The notes below the pieces were generated by a model. That model made no database searches. It was not told the DNA's origin and saw only the letters and a program-made list of their open reading frames with translations. Position numbers and translations under genes: made by a program. A stretch of 64,000 bases of DNA from Sialis fuliginosa. Lineage: Eukaryota > Arthropoda > Insecta > Megaloptera > Sialidae. Shown here one piece after another: positions 1-10,085 of the stretch (positions within the stretch are counted from its first letter, which is position 1; every line of letters begins with the position of its first letter). The stretch lies in the NCBI GenBank assembly GCA_961205875.1, contig OY540814.1:11080993-11144992 (forward strand). The letters are read 5' to 3'.

Positions 1-580
1 CATTGCAATACATTGCACGCTTATATGAAACATCCTTGATAAAAAACATGGATAATCGTACTGTCAAAAATACACCTTAAAAAGAGATAATATATGTTTA
101 TTTACAAGAATTATTGCACATCAGAAGAAGGCTTTGTTTGATAATGTGAATTTTACTTCAGTCTAAATTTGTTTACATATTATCTAAAAGTTTATATTAT
201 TATGAATGAGCACATTGCAGTCCTCATATTTACTTACAATTTGATTATTATTTGGTTTTAATTTAATTAATGATAATTAATTAATTTTGATACTTTAAAG
301 GCCGGAGAGTTACGCTAAGGTCGCAAAACCTGATAAATCTACAGTAATCTTTTTGAATTCACTATATATTATTAAAATAGAACCTTGTTTACTAATTTTA
401 AGAAAATTTGCAGTTTTATTTTAAAACATCCTTCGATTCCGATTAGCAACTTTAAAATTCAGTGCCAATTGACACTTGTTGTACATGGTACTTTTTATTT
501 AAATAATTATAAAGATACATATATCAGACATTTTTAAAATTTAATTTAAAAAAAGTATATTTATTTATTATCTAAAAAAA
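1..580. other. AT-rich stretch, nothing recognised
   Basis: No ORF of note, no inverted repeat and no known repeat end was seen. Homopolymer A and T runs dominate. Confidence 0.6.
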
Positions 581-1032
581 TATAAGGCACTGGCACCAGT
601 CTTGAATAATACCTCAGTGGTGAACATTTTTAAATTAAATGAACTGAATAAGAAATATTTGTTAATATTTGATTACTGCCATTACTGGATATTAATCTAT
701 ATACATTTAACTATTTTACAGTAATAATAATTATTATAATTATTAAGCGTATTTTTTTATGTAAATACTTTATATTGTTTTAAATTTTACGACTTTTAAT
801 TTTTTAATTTTGTGTAATAGTACCTACTAATCATAATCTTTAGCAATTGTTTATCACTGGAGAAAAAAATAGGCAAAATAAAAGGCTATAATTTAAAAAA
901 GAAACTACATTTGGTATTTAAATTGGGTTAATAAAAAGTTAGTTATTTTATTAGTAACATGAGTTCATGAGAATTACAAAAAGTACCCTTCAATCCCAGA
1001 ACACTAATATTTTGCTCTTGTAGCGCCATTAC
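581..1032 (+). mobile_element. Family A MITE, copy 1 (3' end truncated)
   Basis: The copy opens with the family A terminus TATAAGGCACTGGCACCAGT and carries the family landmarks in order: an ATTACTGCCATTACTGG block, an AT-rich core, and a tail reading TAACATGAGTTCATGAGAAT followed by TTGCTCTTGTAGCGCCATTAC. The right terminal inverted repeat is lost; copies 2, 4, 5 and 6 keep it as a match to CTGGTGCCAGTACCTTATA. There is no coding capacity. Superfamily is unknown because no clear TSD was found. Confidence 0.75.
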
Positions 1033-2547
1033 TTTAAATAGAAAAGAAAAAATTGCAATCTAATTCATATAAATTTTGTAATGAAACAAGAGGTGGGGGC
1101 GTATAATGGTTTATAGACTATGACGTTTTCTAATATACATATGTAGTTCTCGTAATATATCTAAAAGCTATAAATAGTCGTACGTTCATATTACATTATA
1201 TTATCTATTAGCTTGGATGAGTTTCGGTACCAGGGACGCTATTTACCTTGCTCTGATGTTCTCTTTTGAAGGTCGACAAAAAAAGAATTTTTGTTCGGCC
1301 TTCCGAAACTTCAAAGCGTTGAATTCAATGTATATTTATCTGCCCCTAATATAATGGTGTATCCAATAATATAAATTAACACACGTTTGTGCTGTTTTCA
1401 ATGGTGTCACAAATGTGGAGTAGCATGGGTAAATATTTTCAAACATAATAGCTATATGGATGTACTAAATGCTTTATTGATCATGTATTTTGTTTTAATT
1501 TAATTATGTTAATTATGGATGCTCAAAATAGTATAAAATATGGTAGCTTAGGATAAACAAACTAGTATTTTGAGTTAAATATATTACTTACTAATATAAA
1601 CAACTGTCAAATTTTTTATCTTATGTATTTTCAGCCCTTACAGTTATACATTTCTTAGGCTCAATTCAAAATCCGGTTTCGTAGTCTCGTCCCAGTTGCG
1701 TGCATTTTGTTTTAATATATTTTTTACATTTATTCATATAACTGCATTATTGATAATTTTTTAAAACCGAAACTCGTCCAAAATTTACATAAAGCAATCT
1801 AGTCTCGTCTAGGCTTATGTCTCGATGTACAGCCCTGTTTATTTTTGTTTCTAATTTTATGAAACTATCTAATATTGTTAATTTTTAATAAAACTAATAT
1901 ATTCATGAGATTCCGTCCATTCAATTTTATGTATCACTCAGTATTTTTTCTTTCCTGTACAACAAAATCCAGTAAATCACCCAATTTATCTACCTTATAT
2001 TCTTATACACACACTCAAGAAATATATTGCGTGCATTAAGTTTTCAATACAACGTAAATCATATAGAAATATACAATTTCGAATACATGCATAATTCATT
2101 CGAGACTATATGAAATGTACACCTTGACGGTAAAGTAAAGAAGATTTGCATCAAAATGCATTTGTCACAGTGACGTAATACATCTATCAACATCTAGGTG
2201 GCGCGATTGTGCAATTCTGGACGGATCAAGTGCACTGGTCGCACACTATGTTTACATGATGATAACTGGATACGGTTTATATTTATAAGTAATCTAATGT
2301 ATGTTGAAACAGTGCTATAAATTCTTGTTTTAAGCCGTTTTATAGTAGTTTTTACATCTATGAAGTATAAATATTGTAGTGATTTCATGTTTATTTGAAA
2401 ATATACTTATATATGTAGATTTTTTTCGTACATCACTTTTGGAAAAGTGGACAATTTTATTTAATGGTAATTTTGATGAGTTATTTCCACTGAGTATTCA
2501 TATATATATTTATACTAGTATCGCCTATGGTCGAAATTCGATCAATA
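1033..2547. other. Unassigned AT-rich DNA
   Basis: Positions 1201-1330 and 1640-1830 are somewhat less AT-rich, but neither shows an exon-like frame or repeat ends I can place. A CRE-like TGACGTAA lies near 2172 without promoter context. Confidence 0.5.
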
Positions 2548-2849
2548 TTTTACCTGCCTTAACGGCAACATTCACACATGATTTTTTTGTGCACATCTAA
2601 CCTAACCTGCTTTTACAACAAAAAAATTCCAAATAAAAACATTGCAATTGAACGCGATTTGAAATCTCTGCGTTTGACAGAAACACAAAACTATTTATTT
2701 TTGCCACTTGGTGGGGCTAGGAATATTGCTATGCTGTTGAACGATGGGAGGGGAAATAAACAAACAGCGAGTGGAGAAATCTTGTATGTATCTTAACTTT
2801 TTTTACCTGCCTTAACGGCAACATATACACATCATTTTTTTGTGCACAT
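2548..2849 (+). repeat. Direct repeat pair, about 253 bp apart
   Basis: A block of about 49 bp (TTTTACCTGCCTTAACGGCA, then ACAT, an AT-rich part and TTTTTTTGTGCACAT) occurs at 2548-2596 and again at 2801-2849. The intervening 204 bp has one open frame (2578-2796), which runs into the second repeat and resembles no family I know. Best read as one full unit plus the start of a second, or long duplications flanking an insertion. Confidence 0.65.
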
Positions 2850-3830
2850 TTATGGTATCTTTCGAATGATATAAGTTTCATTCACCTTTTTTATAATATA
2901 TACTAAAAAAAACGTTCGACAATTTTCGGTGTTCACGAATTAATATATAGATTATTTGAAATTTTTAGGTTACTGAAATTTTAAGAGTACTCAATTTACA
3001 GTTTAGTGGGGAGCGATAATTTTATAATCGGGCAGTATTACCGTAGATATCATACGGATTGCGAGTAGGGGATGTGGGGGTGATTTGGACACGTTTGTGA
3101 GCTTCATTTTTGTTAAAAATACAATATAGTTACAGTTCCAACGTATTACAAAAGTCGAAGGGTAGAGGCCTAAATAATATGTGTATTGTATTCATATTTT
3201 TAACATATACATGTACAAAGTTCATTTACCGATTACTTTGTGGTAATTATGCATATTAACTAAACGTTTTATATTTAAATCGAACATTGTACAAAAAGTG
3301 GTATATAAACGTACAACTAGATGAAGTATACATTGCGCTAATGTAAGTAATATAATATGTATGTACAAAAAATGCATTCAATATACAATAATTAACAATA
3401 ATAACGTGTTTACTCCGGTTAAAGAATGACAACAAATAACAAATGGTTAACATATGTTTCAATTATTTATTAGTAGTCCATATAAAATATTATGTTTATA
3501 TAACGAAAAAGTAAATATTACCGTGAAATATAGGTGAAGTAAATAATATTATGTAAATAAATTCTTATACATAATTGATGTCAACGTTGAATGACTGATA
3601 AAGGTTGTAGCCACGTAATAAATTACCATTAGACTTTTATTTCAAGGCATAGAGGTTTAAAGAACTTCTAATAACTTGAAATACATATTAGAATTTAAAA
3701 TATGTATTTTAGTGAAGAAACGTAAGGTATTTATATGGCTTACAAAGTAGTGGATTGTATTGTTATAAAATCGTTAGATAGTCATATTAGAGTGGTTCAG
3801 CTGCCAAAACAATTTACTAAACATGTCTAA
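2850..3830. other. Unassigned AT-rich DNA
   Basis: A G-rich patch at 3065-3085 is the only compositional feature. A 68-codon minus frame at 3256-3462 has low-complexity Tyr/Ile/Phe-rich content and looks accidental. Confidence 0.5.
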
Positions 3831-4173
3831 ATCTCAGTATTATAAAGAATTTGCTTGAGTGCGAATGCAAATTAGCTTCCAGCTAACTCTATTTGCTAGG
3901 TATTAAATATAAATGACAGCACACTCACAAATGTAGTGAATGAAATCTTAAATATGAAAACCTTGACGCATGCGCGATAAGTACAATCAGCGACTTAAAA
4001 TAAGTGCTGTCAAGTGTACCTCATAAAATGCATAGCATTAACATTATTATACATTTATTATCACTGCTTTAAAATATCGAGCAATTTCATAACAATTTGA
4101 CACCTAGTAGATAGCGTTAACTAGAAGTTAATTTTTCATTTGCACTCAAGCAAATTTTTTATAATACCGGGCA
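3831..4173 (+). mobile_element. Family B foldback MITE, copy 1
   Basis: Left arm CAGTATTATAAAGAATTTGC then TTGAGTGC is mirrored at the right by GCACTCAAGCAAATTTTTTA then TAATACCGGGCA. The arms extend inward through the TTAGCTTCCAGCTAACTCTA block, paired with a TAGCGTTAACTAGAAG block. The centre contains TTGACGCATGCGCGATAAGT. Copy 2 at 47890-48214 keeps the whole structure. It has no ORF, so it must have been moved in trans. Flanks of family members are TTA/TTAA-like, hinting at a TTAA or TWA target, but no exact TSD is visible here. Confidence 0.8.
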
Positions 4174-4237
4174 TAATTAATTCAGTGATTACTACGATTT
4201 AATTGCATTTTATTGCGTAAAGCAAAAATAAACAAGA

Positions 4238-4312
4238 TTAGTTAATCGTCCGTTTTCAATCCATGATCTAATGTTAATTTTAAATCTATTCATGGTTAGT
4301 TTACGGACGATT
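4238..4312. repeat. Imperfect hairpin with TTAATCGTCCGT arms
   Basis: TTAGTTAATCGTCCGTTTTC on the left mirrors GTTTACGGACGATTAATTAA on the right around a short AT-rich loop. It may be a tiny MITE or the tip of a foldback element; no second copy was found here. Confidence 0.6.
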
Positions 4313-4465
4313 AATTAATTGTGACTATTTTTTTACGGTAGAAGATTCACCATAACCAAAAGTAACGTTCAGAATTAATATAATTATAGTTATAAAATAG
4401 TCGATTAAGTAATCATGATTAATTTTGTTTTATGCATTCCAAGGTTCATCTTTTTATACTCAAGC

Positions 4466-4855
4466 GTCGATTACATTGAGCAAGTTTACAAGCTACAATC
4501 CAGATTTTTACAAGCTGCTTGTAAACTCGCTCAGTGTAATCATGTTCACTAGCTAACAAGCTGCTTGTAAACAATCTGCTACAAAAGTTTAAAGCCGGGC
4601 TACTTTACTCGCTGGCTTGTAGGCTTGTTAGCTTGTAAACTAGCAGTGTGTCATCATAGTTCGCTAGCTGCTATTATCTCGGTGATTCCTGGTTTCAGTG
4701 TCTATAAAATGTATTCACAACACGTGGTTTACTCGCTAGCTAGTTGGCTACTGAGCGAGTGGAAAGTTTTGTGTGTCATCATCACTATCTTACAAGCTAA
4801 CAAAGCCAGCTTGTAACAAGCTGGTTTATTAGCTTGTAAACCGGTTCAATGTAAT
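4466..4855. mobile_element. TIR element with internal CAAGCTNNTTGTAAAC repeats
   Basis: The ends are inverted: GCGTCGATTACATTGAGCAA at the left and the complement of GGGTCGATTACATTGAACCG at the right, each running on into GTTTACAAGCT. Inside, short blocks such as AAGCTGCTTGTAAAC and TTAGCTTGTAAAC recur in both orientations at least six times. GGGTCGATT ends resemble the PIF/Harbinger-like element at 28772, but no TAA duplication is kept here, so the superfamily is tentative. Confidence 0.65.
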
Positions 4856-4920
4856 CGACCCTTTAGATGAATTTATCAAAATAATATATATTACAAAAAC
4901 AATAAAAATTCATACTTGCG

Positions 4921-5119
4921 TCCATACTAATATTATTAATGCGAAAGTAACTCTGTTTGTCTGTCTGTTACCTTATCACGGCTAAGCTGCAGAACCGATC
5001 TTGATTTTTGACAGGGAGATAGCTTGCATCCTGAGGGAGGACATAGGCTACTGTGTATCTCGAAAATTGATTAGATAAAAAAAAAATTCCTCGTGGACGA
5101 AGTCGCGGGTAACAGCTAT
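4921..5119 (+). mobile_element. Helitron- or SINE-like dispersed repeat
   Basis: It starts TCCATACTAATATTATTAAT then GCGAAAGT, includes TGTCTGTCTGTTACC, AACCGATCTTGATTTTTGAC and a GAGGACATAGGCTAC block, and ends near GAAGTCGCGGGTAACAGCTA. The TC start and a GGTAACAGCTA end fit a non-autonomous Helitron reading (family ends are usually CTAGT; here CTATA). This repeat is widespread in insect genomes. Minus-strand pieces occur at 51430-51571 and 63815-63964. The class is from memory and not proven by the sequence. Confidence 0.55.
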
Positions 5120-6059
5120 ATAGTGTTATATATATTTTATATATACATACATATATACCGTATTATATATTTTTAACTAGCTGAGGAATTTGTATTTTTT
5201 TATTTAAACAATTTTTAGGGTTATAAAGTAGCCTGTCATCGCTATTTTTATAACTATTAAAGTAAATGTTAAACTAAAAATATATATGTATTTAATTTTT
5301 GGTTTTATTAAAAAAGTCGCAATTATTAGATTGTTCTCTTAATTTTATCAGCATGCATATACATATAAAATATACATTATCATACATATACATATATATT
5401 TTATTCTTATCGCTAAATAGCAGTAAGAGCTGATAAGGAATATGTTTCGATATATACCTTTAATACAATAAGAATTCAAATACAAAAAAATATTCTATAA
5501 TTATTTCATTGTTTATTTTCTACAGAAGAAATTATTAAACCACTAAATTTGAATTTAAAGAAATATATTTGGGTATATATTTATCAGATATTTATACAAC
5601 TACTTACCTTTTAAAAAAACTTAGGAAATAAAAATTTTTATAACGAAACCTATATCGAAAATTAAGTTTTGTAATATATTCACCTAATTTTAAAAACTAT
5701 CTATAAATAAAATTGAATAAGTAAAATGTTTGTATATTGTATACACTATACAGTGTATAGGTGGTACTTATTACAAAAGGCAATTTAAAAAATTCAGATA
5801 AAATTACTATTTCAATCACATATACATTATAAATATGTAAACTAATGGTTTAAATACATAAATTTTGCGCAACTTTCCATAAATATCGATTTGATTTTTT
5901 TCCCTATAAAGAGGTCGTCCATTTACAATGTATTGATTATGCAACTGCAGGCCAACTATCGATCTGTTTACTCAAATAAATTATCATACATACTTAAATA
6001 TTTAACATGTTATATGTTATTTTCATAATTATATAGGGTTTAAAATATATTATCTAACG
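5120..6059. other. AT-rich DNA with degenerate TA/CATA microsatellite
   Basis: Short TATATACATACATA-type tracts occur around 5135-5160 and 5350-5400. Nothing else was recognised. Confidence 0.5.
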
Positions 6060-6241
6060 TAGGGATGCACAAACTAGGGGGCGTGACAAATAATGCAAGG
6101 TATGCGAAATATTTGATTTTATTTTGAATTATTTAGATACTTTTATATTTATTTTACAAAATTGCCATTAAAACCCTTCCAAATAAATATCAAATGTTTG
6201 ACTAAAAAGAGGGCGCAGCATGAAAAGTTTGAGCACTCCTA
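6060..6241. mobile_element. hAT-like MITE
   Basis: Left end TAGGGATGCACAAACTAGGG then GGCG; the right end is the complement of TAGGAGTGCTCAAACTTTTC and continues inward to a GCGCCC block. These are inverted hAT-type termini enclosing about 180 bp of AT-rich DNA. The flanking octamers ATCTAACG and ATCTTATA match at 5 of 8 positions, consistent with a decayed 8-bp TSD. Confidence 0.6.
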
Positions 6242-7306
6242 ATCTTATACATAAAATGTATAAAATTAACATATAAGCATTTATGTAGGTATAGGTAGAT
6301 TTTAATTTACTTAATTAAAAAATATTTTAATTAATCAATTCATTTAACAAATATAAAAATAATAATATGCTTAATTTAAAAATGCATACGTATAATGTAT
6401 AATTCAATAAGGGAATTTCACCTTATCATTTACTACAAAATAAAAACTAATAAATAAATGTATGAGTTTGAAGGTCACTTTGTTTATAGTTAATTTTTTC
6501 TAGTATTTTATATCTGTGGGTAAACCCAGAGTATTTTTTATTTAACTGATATCTTATTAAGAATTATTATTTCATCGTAGCAAATTATTTTAACGGAAAT
6601 CTATGTATTTTATAAAAAAGTACGAACTTTCCAGAATTTAAACAATATTCATTTTTATTTATAACACCTTATATTATCGTATTAATGTTGGATTTATTCT
6701 ATTATAACAATTCGTGGAAAAGTAAGAAAGGTACAAATTTCTTACAAATACAAAAGTACAAATATAACAGTGTTTATTTATTTATATATGTATCAATTTA
6801 ATATTTTAATATATCATATTTGATGCTAGATATTTATAAATATGCAATTTCAATAAAATAATTTTACAAAAATACAAAATCAGGTAAGCTAATAGCATGC
6901 ATTTAATCATTTATCTAACTATTTAATGATATTTAAACATAGGCAGTAAATAATTAAAACACAATTGGGTCAGCAGTAATCAATAACAACAGCTCTAGTA
7001 ACAATAAATTTCGAAATGGTGAAAGATTAGAATCAACTTCATGCAGGCGACATTCAAACGGGTACTGCAATGTATTATTAACGTAGCGCGTATGCTTGCA
7101 GCCGTTTCTACAGGTTTCGTTATTGGTTTCAAGTTCAATAAATATGTATATCACACGCATCGCTATAGTATAAAATACTATAAAATATAAAACATTGCAG
7201 GTGACAAAACATATGTTTTTGTTACAAACTTTTAGTTTTAGTGCTGTTACACATATTTATTGATTCGTGCATATATATACTTATACTGACTTGGATATCT
7301 ATATAT
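6242..7306. other. Unassigned AT-rich DNA
   Basis: Positions 6960-7150 are less AT-rich and hold a 68-codon minus frame with no recognisable family. No repeat ends were seen. Confidence 0.5.
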
Positions 7307-7314
7307 ATACACCT

Positions 7315-7506
7315 CAGGGCCGTAACTAGAGGCTCTGGGGCCTTGGGGCAGCAAGTGATGGAGCCTCCCCCCCACACTATATGCAAAATATAAAAATTGA
7401 AGACTTTTTTTGTTGTTTCTATCTCGATTCACAATTTTACGTTTGCTACTAATTTTAATAAATTTTTTTTGTTGCTGGTTGCTGCAATGTGGTAATTACG
7501 GCCCTG
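7315..7506. mobile_element. hAT-type MITE, CAGGGCCGTAACTA family, copy 1
   Basis: Inverted ends CAGGGCCGTAACTAGAGG and the complement GGTAATTACGGCCCTG enclose about 190 bp. The interior holds GGGGCCTTGGGGCAGCAAGT and an AAAATTGAAGACTTTTTTTG module shared with copy 2 (38582-38808) and with the different element at 45651. The flanking octamers ATACACCT and ATACATAA agree at 5 of 8 positions. Confidence 0.75.
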
Positions 7507-7631
7507 ATACATAATGTATTGTATTTTTTCGTATTAATCTTAAGCAACTTTATAAGTTATATTTACTTTTTTTATCATAGTAATAATAATTATTATAAAT
7601 TACGTTAAGTTTTTTTATTATCATTTATAAA

Positions 7632-7914
7632 ATACAGAGTGATTCAGTATTGTCGTGCCAAACTTGAACTGTACATTGAGAAAAAAAATTTAAGCAAAAA
7701 ACATTGTATGAACATGTGTCCGGAAATTTTTCACGAGAGGGCTACAGCCCTCCAAACATTTTACTCAAAATTAGTTTTTATTTAATATCTGGAGAACCCA
7801 ATGTGCTACAGTTATGAAATTTGATACAGGGTTTAGTATATCGATTTCTAGTATTAAGCAATTATAATTTAGACCAGAGCTGTATAGGGCCAGTGGGCCC
7901 ATCGATTTTTATCT
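7632..7914 (+). mobile_element. Family G left end (fragment)
   Basis: From ATACAGAGTGATTCAG onwards this matches the left arm of the full family G element at 62417: AAACTTGAACTGT, GTGTCCGGAAATTTTTCACG, GAGGGCTACAGCCCTC, then TTTAGACCAGAGCTGTATAG and GGCCAGTGGGCCC. Its right part is replaced by the large palindrome starting at 7915. Confidence 0.7.
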
Positions 7915-8487
7915 AGTATTTTTTGTTCTCTAATTTTTTCCAGAGCTAGACATTTGAATAAGACAGTATGGCACAAGAACACAAAAATATACTTTTCTTA
8001 TTTATTATAGGATAAATCGTTTATGACAAATATTAATGCAAAAGAAAGCATGCAGAATTTTACTTAATACGGATACTTCAAACTACAAACAAAAATTATA
8101 TTCTTGTTCTATGATAAAAAATAAGACAAAAAGTTAATATAAATATACCTCCAAAAATTCATCCTTATCAACAAATAGCCATTTTAAGCATCGATTTTCG
8201 GTTATGTTAGTAAAGTACCTACTTGCAACAGTAATAAAACTGACAATAGTCTATTAGGTGGTATATGTACATGAACTTTTTTTTAACTTTAATTATAGAA
8301 TAAAAATATAATTTTTTTTGTGTAATTTGAAGTATCCGTATTAAGTAAAATTCTGCATGCTTTCTTTTGCATCGATATTTCTCGTAAACGGTTTATCCTA
8401 TGATAAATGAGCAAAGTATATTTTTTGTATTTTGTGTCATACAGTCTTACTCAAGAAAAAATTGAAAAATAAAAAAATACTGGATAA
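7915..8487. repeat. Long palindrome, arms of about 200 bp
   Basis: The left arm (7915 to about 8115) and right arm (about 8289-8487) are reverse complements at roughly 85 percent by eye, and they are essentially exact over about 44 bp around GAAAGCATGCAGAATTTTAC. The AT-rich spacer is about 170 bp. This is the architecture of a foldback or long-TIR transposon; no TSD or coding region is visible. It may be nested in the preceding family G fragment. Confidence 0.75.
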
Positions 8488-9331
8488 TTAGAAATTAGAT
8501 AACTAGAAAGTTATGCACCCCCCTTCGAAGGAGCAGAGTAAGTTATCGCCATGTTCTAAACATCAAAATCTATCAATTTCTTGAAAAAAAATTTACTCCG
8601 TCATTTGGACTATAATTCGAAACAATAAAAATAAAATGTATTATATACTTTAAATTTAAACCACCCCTATTTTGCTACCCTTGGTTGTCATATAACACAG
8701 TTTATACTATTATAATTATTTATCATATAGGAATTCTCCTACTTTAATTTAATTTATATTTTATTTTTGATTTGTAAGACAAAAGTATAAAATTGTTATA
8801 TTCAGATAAAAAAAGAGATTAGCTAGTCCCGGACTAGGGTGACACATTGAGCCAATTGTTATGCACCCGAGATAATCCCCCCCTCCAGTCTACGGTCTTA
8901 ATCATATATTAATAAGAATGATTCAAAAACCATAACATTTATAAAAACAGCGTTACTTTGTATTATAAAGTCAATACAATCTGTGAAATTCCAGATGATT
9001 AAAATACGATAAGGTTTTTTACTAGCATAAGTTTTATTGATAATCTGCAAAGTTTGGTTTACGTTATTCAGACTTTACTACATTGGTTTACTTATCATAC
9101 ATTTTTAGTTTATTGTCAAGGTTAATCGTACATAATATGTATAGTATGTACACACGCTGACTTTAGAAATAATATAAATACTTGTTCTCATTTTTGCGGT
9201 TTGTTTACATTTCACATTTGCATTTTGGGTATATTATATTATATTACTATTAAAATATTTTTATGTTGTTTTTATTAATGTTTGCGTATTTTGTTAATTA
9301 CTTATTTGTTTTGGTCACTACCAAATTAATT
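8488..9331. other. AT-rich DNA with two C-rich tags
   Basis: GTTATGCACCC followed closely by a C run occurs at about 8511 and again at about 8858, suggesting ends or remnants of one decayed repeat. Nothing else was recognised. Confidence 0.4.
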
Positions 9332-9475
9332 GGATCTTGGCTTCTGGGTGTAAGCCGCGTCGATTTGGTCGTGTTATTTTAGAAGATCCCTGAAGATGTC
9401 CACTGAAATATGTGACGAAACGTTGGCCAATAACACGACCAAATCGACGCGGCTTACACCCAGAAGCCAAGATCC
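9332..9475. repeat. Perfect 47-bp inverted repeat with 50-nt loop
   Basis: Arms 9332-9378 and 9429-9475 are exact reverse complements (outer end GGATCTTGGCTTCTGGGTGT, inner end GGTCGTGTTATT). The 50-nt loop contains CCCTGAAGATGTCC and, 14 nt on, TGACGAAACGTTGG. Related sequence is on the minus strand at 51310-51375 (GACGAAACGTTGG and GGGTATAAGCTGCGTC) and as a fragment at 25490-25512. CTGANGA plus GAAAC are the core boxes of hammerhead ribozymes, which are known from Penelope-like retroelements; however, I cannot draw a proper stem III and cleavage site. The class is therefore open. Confidence 0.85.
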
Positions 9476-9933
9476 GTATCAAGATCACCGCGGAAGCCTC
9501 AAGACTTGTATACCAAATTAATTATTTATAAGATACTAAATCAATAGGAATACTTAATATGTTATTATTATACATAAACAAGCCTACAATTGTTTATTTT
9601 ATTAGTATTATAAAGAAATAACTTAAAATTGTTTAACTAATATGCACTTTGAAACGGGGTATTATACTTATATGATAGTTCTATAATAGTTCACTGTATA
9701 TGCAGAGACGTACTGAGACATTTTAAGACTCGAAGCACAAAAATAATATAGCTGATGTTTTTTTTAATCAATGCCCATGTCTAGAGGTCTTTAAAATCAA
9801 CGGTATCGTAACAGTGGTGATATATAGGTAAATAAAAAAATATCTTGTACGGCCAGAATCTTCAATTGTGTTTTAGTAAATTGAGGTACCACTGGTCTAC
9901 TTATTAGCTAACAATTTGTGTCAATTTCAATTA

Positions 9934-10085
9934 TGTCCGCTATTATAAAGGAGCTTAGTTAACAAGTACTTTAAAATGGGGTAAGTATCAAACGTTTATG
10001 ACAATTCCCTTGAAATATCATGAAAAATCTGACAAGTTTCACGCATGCGCGGTAAGTGAACACCAATGGTATTAAAACAGCGTGG
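9934..10085 (+). mobile_element. Family B/C fragment
   Basis: It begins TGTCCGCTATTATAAAGGAG like the family B left end, and carries the central landmark TCACGCATGCGCGGTAAGTG. The right arm is missing or too diverged to see. Confidence 0.5.

Noticed and set aside
300..330. GAGAGTTACGCTAAGGTCGCAA as an rRNA fragment
   Set aside because: A faint resemblance over a few bases only, with no flanking conserved rRNA sequence.
9379..9428. A confident hammerhead ribozyme call
   Set aside because: The two core boxes are present, but stem III and an NUH cleavage triplet adjoining stem I cannot be drawn, so it is kept only as a hypothesis.
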